Source: Leptospira harrisiae
GTDB taxonomy: Bacteria; Spirochaetota; Leptospiria; Leptospirales; Leptospiraceae
Length of the DNA stretch: 64,000 bases
Assembly (NCBI RefSeq): GCF_002811945.1
Contig: NZ_NPDX01000008.1
Span: forward strand, 1 to 64,000
Reading direction: 5' to 3'
In this document: positions 61,574-64,000 of the stretch, piece by piece
How positions within the stretch are numbered: position 1 is the first letter of the stretch
How the letters are laid out: the number at the start of each line of letters is the position of its first letter
Translations under genes and position numbers: made by a program
The notes under the pieces: model-generated
Databases searched by the model: none
What the model saw: only the letters and a program-made list of their open reading frames with translations
Told to the model about the DNA's origin: nothing

Positions 61574-64000
61574 CTAAAAAAATCCCTTTTTTAAAATTGG
61601 CAGAAAAATCTCGACTACAGACTGAATTGAAAATTGTTCCAGTAAAACCTTGGTGTAGGGAGAAAGTTTCATCATTCGATTTTCGAATTCTAATACCGTT
61701 TCTGAATCTTCTAATAAAAATTCATTCCAAAGTTGGTCTATCGTTGTTAAATTTGATTCTATTTCTTCTATGTTATGTTTTGCAAAAAATAAATTGAGAC
61801 CAGCATTTGGTATGTACTTTGGTTTTTCTTCTGTAACCAGTTGGAATACGGAATTCAAATATGTTCTGCAATTTGTTTCCGAAAGTTGTGTCATATCAAT
61901 CCAACTATCTTTTTTGAAATCTTTTGCATTGGCTGGAATGATGACCAATCGATTTCCTGTCACTCGAAACAAACAAGCGCTAATTAAAACATATGCCATC
62001 TTCCCTAGATAATCTTTTAAATGTTCATTTGGTAATTTTGGTTTGTCGTAGAGACTACCGTTATAAAACCAATAGTACACTCCTTCTTTTTCAATTAGAT
62101 TTTCCCATTCACCAACAAGTGTAAAAGATTCGGTGATTGGATACGAATTTATTTTTTTACAATCCCTGAGGCCAGTATCTCCAATTGAAACTGCTTTTCT
62201 GTAGACCAAAGAATCTTCTGGTTGGAAAAGGGTTTCTTTGACAACAGAAAACCTTTCGGAAACCATTTCAAGTTCATCCAAAAGTTTTTCTGAAGAAACA
62301 ATATAAAATGCACCATAAGGAAACTCTGCATTTTGTTCTGCTTTGAGAGTGAATTCTTGTAGATGTGTTTGGATTTTATTTCGGTCCCAAGTCCATTCCT
62401 TTTCAGTCACCAAAGATTCTGTAAACATTGGAATGAAAATAGACTTAATTGTAAAAATTTCTAACTGATTCAATCGGAATGGTTCTTCCGTAGAATCTTC
62501 TTCCTCTTCCCAAATCCTTCCCATGTTTTCTAACAAGGACCCTAAGATGGGATTTTTTAATCCATTCGTAAGTTGTAGTACGGAAAGTTCGTTTGATGGT
62601 TGTGAAGAGTTTGATTCTGAAATCAAATCTTCTGGATTGGTAAAATTAGGATTTGGTAATTCATCATCTGATTCTCGAAACCGATCTAAATTTCGAACAT
62701 AGTCAAAAGAGGGAAAGGAATTTTCATCATAGAATCGGCTATACGATGTTAGAGGCAGTTCAATTGCTTTTTTGATGTTCATGGCAGTCATTACTTCAAA
62801 TAAAGTAGAACATGGCTCAAATTCTTTATCTTCCAGTGTGTTTTTGCCAACATAAGAAAAAGTAATGTTTTCACCTGCAGATAATATGGATTCCCAGAAG
62901 AGTGATTCTTGGATTTCTCTCCGGTTCAAGTCCCAAGGTTTTGAATCATACCTTCTTAAATTAAATCTTGATCGATCAACGGAACCAGGAAATTTTCCTT
63001 CACCAAGACCCGCAATGTATACATGCAAAAAAGGAATGGGGCGCATTGGTTGTAAAAGGGAGACTGTAACACCTTCTGTTAAATAATTTCCTCTATGCAT
63101 GGGAATGTCTGAAAAAATTTCTTCTGTCAGCAAAGAAATCATTTCTAAAAAATCTTTTGGACCCTTCCAATCTGATTCACACCAAGATTGAATGGATCGT
63201 AACCATTGGTTAAAATAAATGCGTTCCCTCTCCAATTCTCCTTCGAATGAGAATAATTTTTGGAATAAGTTTTCAAGGATTGTGAAACGTTCTGATTTCG
63301 GTGCAATTAAAACTTTTTCTTTTAGTTCTGTGCGAATTTCTTTGATTCGATTCCAAATTTCTACGAATTGAATGATTGTTTTGTCGGAAGATATCGATTT
63401 AGTTACAATTTGTGTTTCAGTCCATGCAGTTTCTTCATCAGCTATCATGGAGACTACAGCTCTTTTCAGACCAAAAGAAATTGTATAAGGATTGTATTCT
63501 TTTTCTTCTTCATAAATGGAACCTAATGAATCGATTAATTCCAAAACCTTCAAAGAAGACTCTTCATCGCTGAATTCGTTTGGCCCAGTGATGAGTTGGT
63601 TTTTGAATAAAGTAAAAATATCTTCTTTTTCAAAACGATCATTTTTGATACAGCGAAACAAAGTAGACAATGCCAAATAAAGTTCGGAGGTATCTTTTGC
63701 GACTAAATCAGTAATGGAATAAGGTATTTTAATTAGTTTTGGTAAATTTTCTTTTTTATCCGTAAGGTAAATCCCTCCATCAAACACCCATTCGACGGCA
63801 GATCTGTATTCGTTCATATTTGGAACTAAAATAGCAAAATCAAGTAAGTTGAGTTTGCCATTGCTTAAATTGATTTTATTTAATATGTCATGGACTATGG
63901 ATTCTACTTCCCGGTATACGGAAGGTGCATTCCAAACTCTAACAGTTTGGTCTTCCAAATAATTTTCTTCTTTGAATGTTTCTTCTAATAAAATTGCTTT
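61574..64000 (-). CDS. recC: Exodeoxyribonuclease V gamma subunit RecC, 5' end outside window
   Basis: The minus-strand frame stays open through base 64000, so this is the C-terminal 808 residues of a RecC protein; roughly the first 300 residues are beyond the window, judged by E. coli RecC (1122). Motifs include VRVWNAPSVYREVESIVHDI, NLLDFAILVPNMNEY, VSLLQPMRPIPFLHVYIAGL and GKFPGSVDRSRFNLRRYDSK, with NRREIQESLFWESILSAGEN. RecC is an inactive helicase-like scaffold that recognises Chi. A TTG at 63958 would be an internal codon, not the start. The order recC-recB-recD differs from E. coli only in lacking the ptr gene in between. Confidence 0.93.
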   Translation of the reverse strand, partial: KAILLEETFKEENYLEDQTVRVWNAPSVYREVESIVHDILNKINLSNGKLNLLDFAILVPNMNEYRSAVEWVFDGGIYLTDKKENLPKLIKIPYSITDLVAKDTSELYLALSTLFRCIKNDRFEKEDIFTLFKNQLITGPNEFSDEESSLKVLELIDSLGSIYEEEKEYNPYTISFGLKRAVVSMIADEETAWTETQIVTKSISSDKTIIQFVEIWNRIKEIRTELKEKVLIAPKSERFTILENLFQKLFSFEGELERERIYFNQWLRSIQSWCESDWKGPKDFLEMISLLTEEIFSDIPMHRGNYLTEGVTVSLLQPMRPIPFLHVYIAGLGEGKFPGSVDRSRFNLRRYDSKPWDLNRREIQESLFWESILSAGENITFSYVGKNTLEDKEFEPCSTLFEVMTAMNIKKAIELPLTSYSRFYDENSFPSFDYVRNLDRFRESDDELPNPNFTNPEDLISESNSSQPSNELSVLQLTNGLKNPILGSLLENMGRIWEEEEDSTEEPFRLNQLEIFTIKSIFIPMFTESLVTEKEWTWDRNKIQTHLQEFTLKAEQNAEFPYGAFYIVSSEKLLDELEMVSERFSVVKETLFQPEDSLVYRKAVSIGDTGLRDCKKINSYPITESFTLVGEWENLIEKEGVYYWFYNGSLYDKPKLPNEHLKDYLGKMAYVLISACLFRVTGNRLVIIPANAKDFKKDSWIDMTQLSETNCRTYLNSVFQLVTEEKPKYIPNAGLNLFFAKHNIEEIESNLTTIDQLWNEFLLEDSETVLEFENRMMKLSPYTKVLLEQFSIQSVVEIFLPILKKGFF

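Noticed and set aside
63956..63958. TTG as the start of recC
   Set aside because: The frame is open upstream to the window edge, and the product lacks the RecC N-terminal part, so it is truncated by the window.
1..64000. tRNA, rRNA, CRISPR or insertion sequences
   Set aside because: By eye I found no cloverleaf, ribosomal, spacer-array or transposase sequence in the intergenic stretches.

Overview
The window is AT-rich, densely coded DNA from a Gram-negative (diderm) bacterium, most likely a spirochaete of the genus Leptospira and probably one of its saprophytic species. The reasons are the many lipoproteins with loose, spirochaete-type lipoboxes (FINC, ISC, LQC, LSC), outer-membrane systems (TolC, TonB receptor, OpgGH), SbsA-type Ig-like lipoproteins, and signalling proteins with 7TMR-DISM, MASE3 and cyclase modules. 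This is inferred from gene character, not from a database match. No rRNA, tRNA, CRISPR array or insertion sequence was recognised.

Layout. 0-14.8 kb: an export machine split over two convergent operons. The plus strand carries a lipoprotein, a TolC-like channel and a periplasmic adaptor. The minus strand carries a seven-gene, translationally coupled operon of a TPR protein, a small lipoprotein, a TPR lipoprotein, two SbsA-type Ig-like lipoproteins and two RND pumps. 14.9-18.7 kb: a MORN-repeat protein, an ammonium transporter fused to a class III nucleotidyl cyclase, a decayed membrane-protein gene carrying a dispersed repeat, and a DUF167 protein. 18.8-22.7 kb: a MacAB-like ABC exporter (ATPase, double-FtsX permease, adaptor). 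22.7-31.9 kb: a PAS histidine kinase, a TetR/reductase pair sharing a palindromic operator, a SpoU-type RNA methyltransferase, SrkA kinase, a receiver-GGDEF protein and two paralogous large lipoproteins. 32.0-37.5 kb: periplasmic glucan synthesis (opgG, a small membrane protein, opgH), a YheT-like hydrolase and a lipoprotein.

37.5-41.7 kb is the most unusual part: a parA-parB partition cassette with two copies of a perfect 14-bp core palindrome (parS-like), flanked on both sides by divergently oriented paralogous winged-helix, Rep-like genes. Those paralogues share matching upstream control DNA in inverted orientation. This looks like the maintenance and possibly replication region of a secondary chromosome, plasmid or integrated replicon.

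41.7-47.9 kb: two TetR regulators, a PaaI-type thioesterase behind two operator-like repeats, ppnP, a 59-codon YegP-family gene, a 7TMR-DISM/SpoIIE phosphatase and a MASE3 histidine kinase. 47.9-55.6 kb: a haem acquisition locus, with hemS-hmuV-hmuU-hmuT on the minus strand diverging from a lipoprotein, an HmuY-like lipoprotein and a TonB-dependent receptor on the plus strand, around two near-identical iron-box-like repeats. 55.7-64 kb: a nucleoside 2-deoxyribosyltransferase-family protein, then recC-recB-recD on the minus strand, with the 5' end of recC outside the window.
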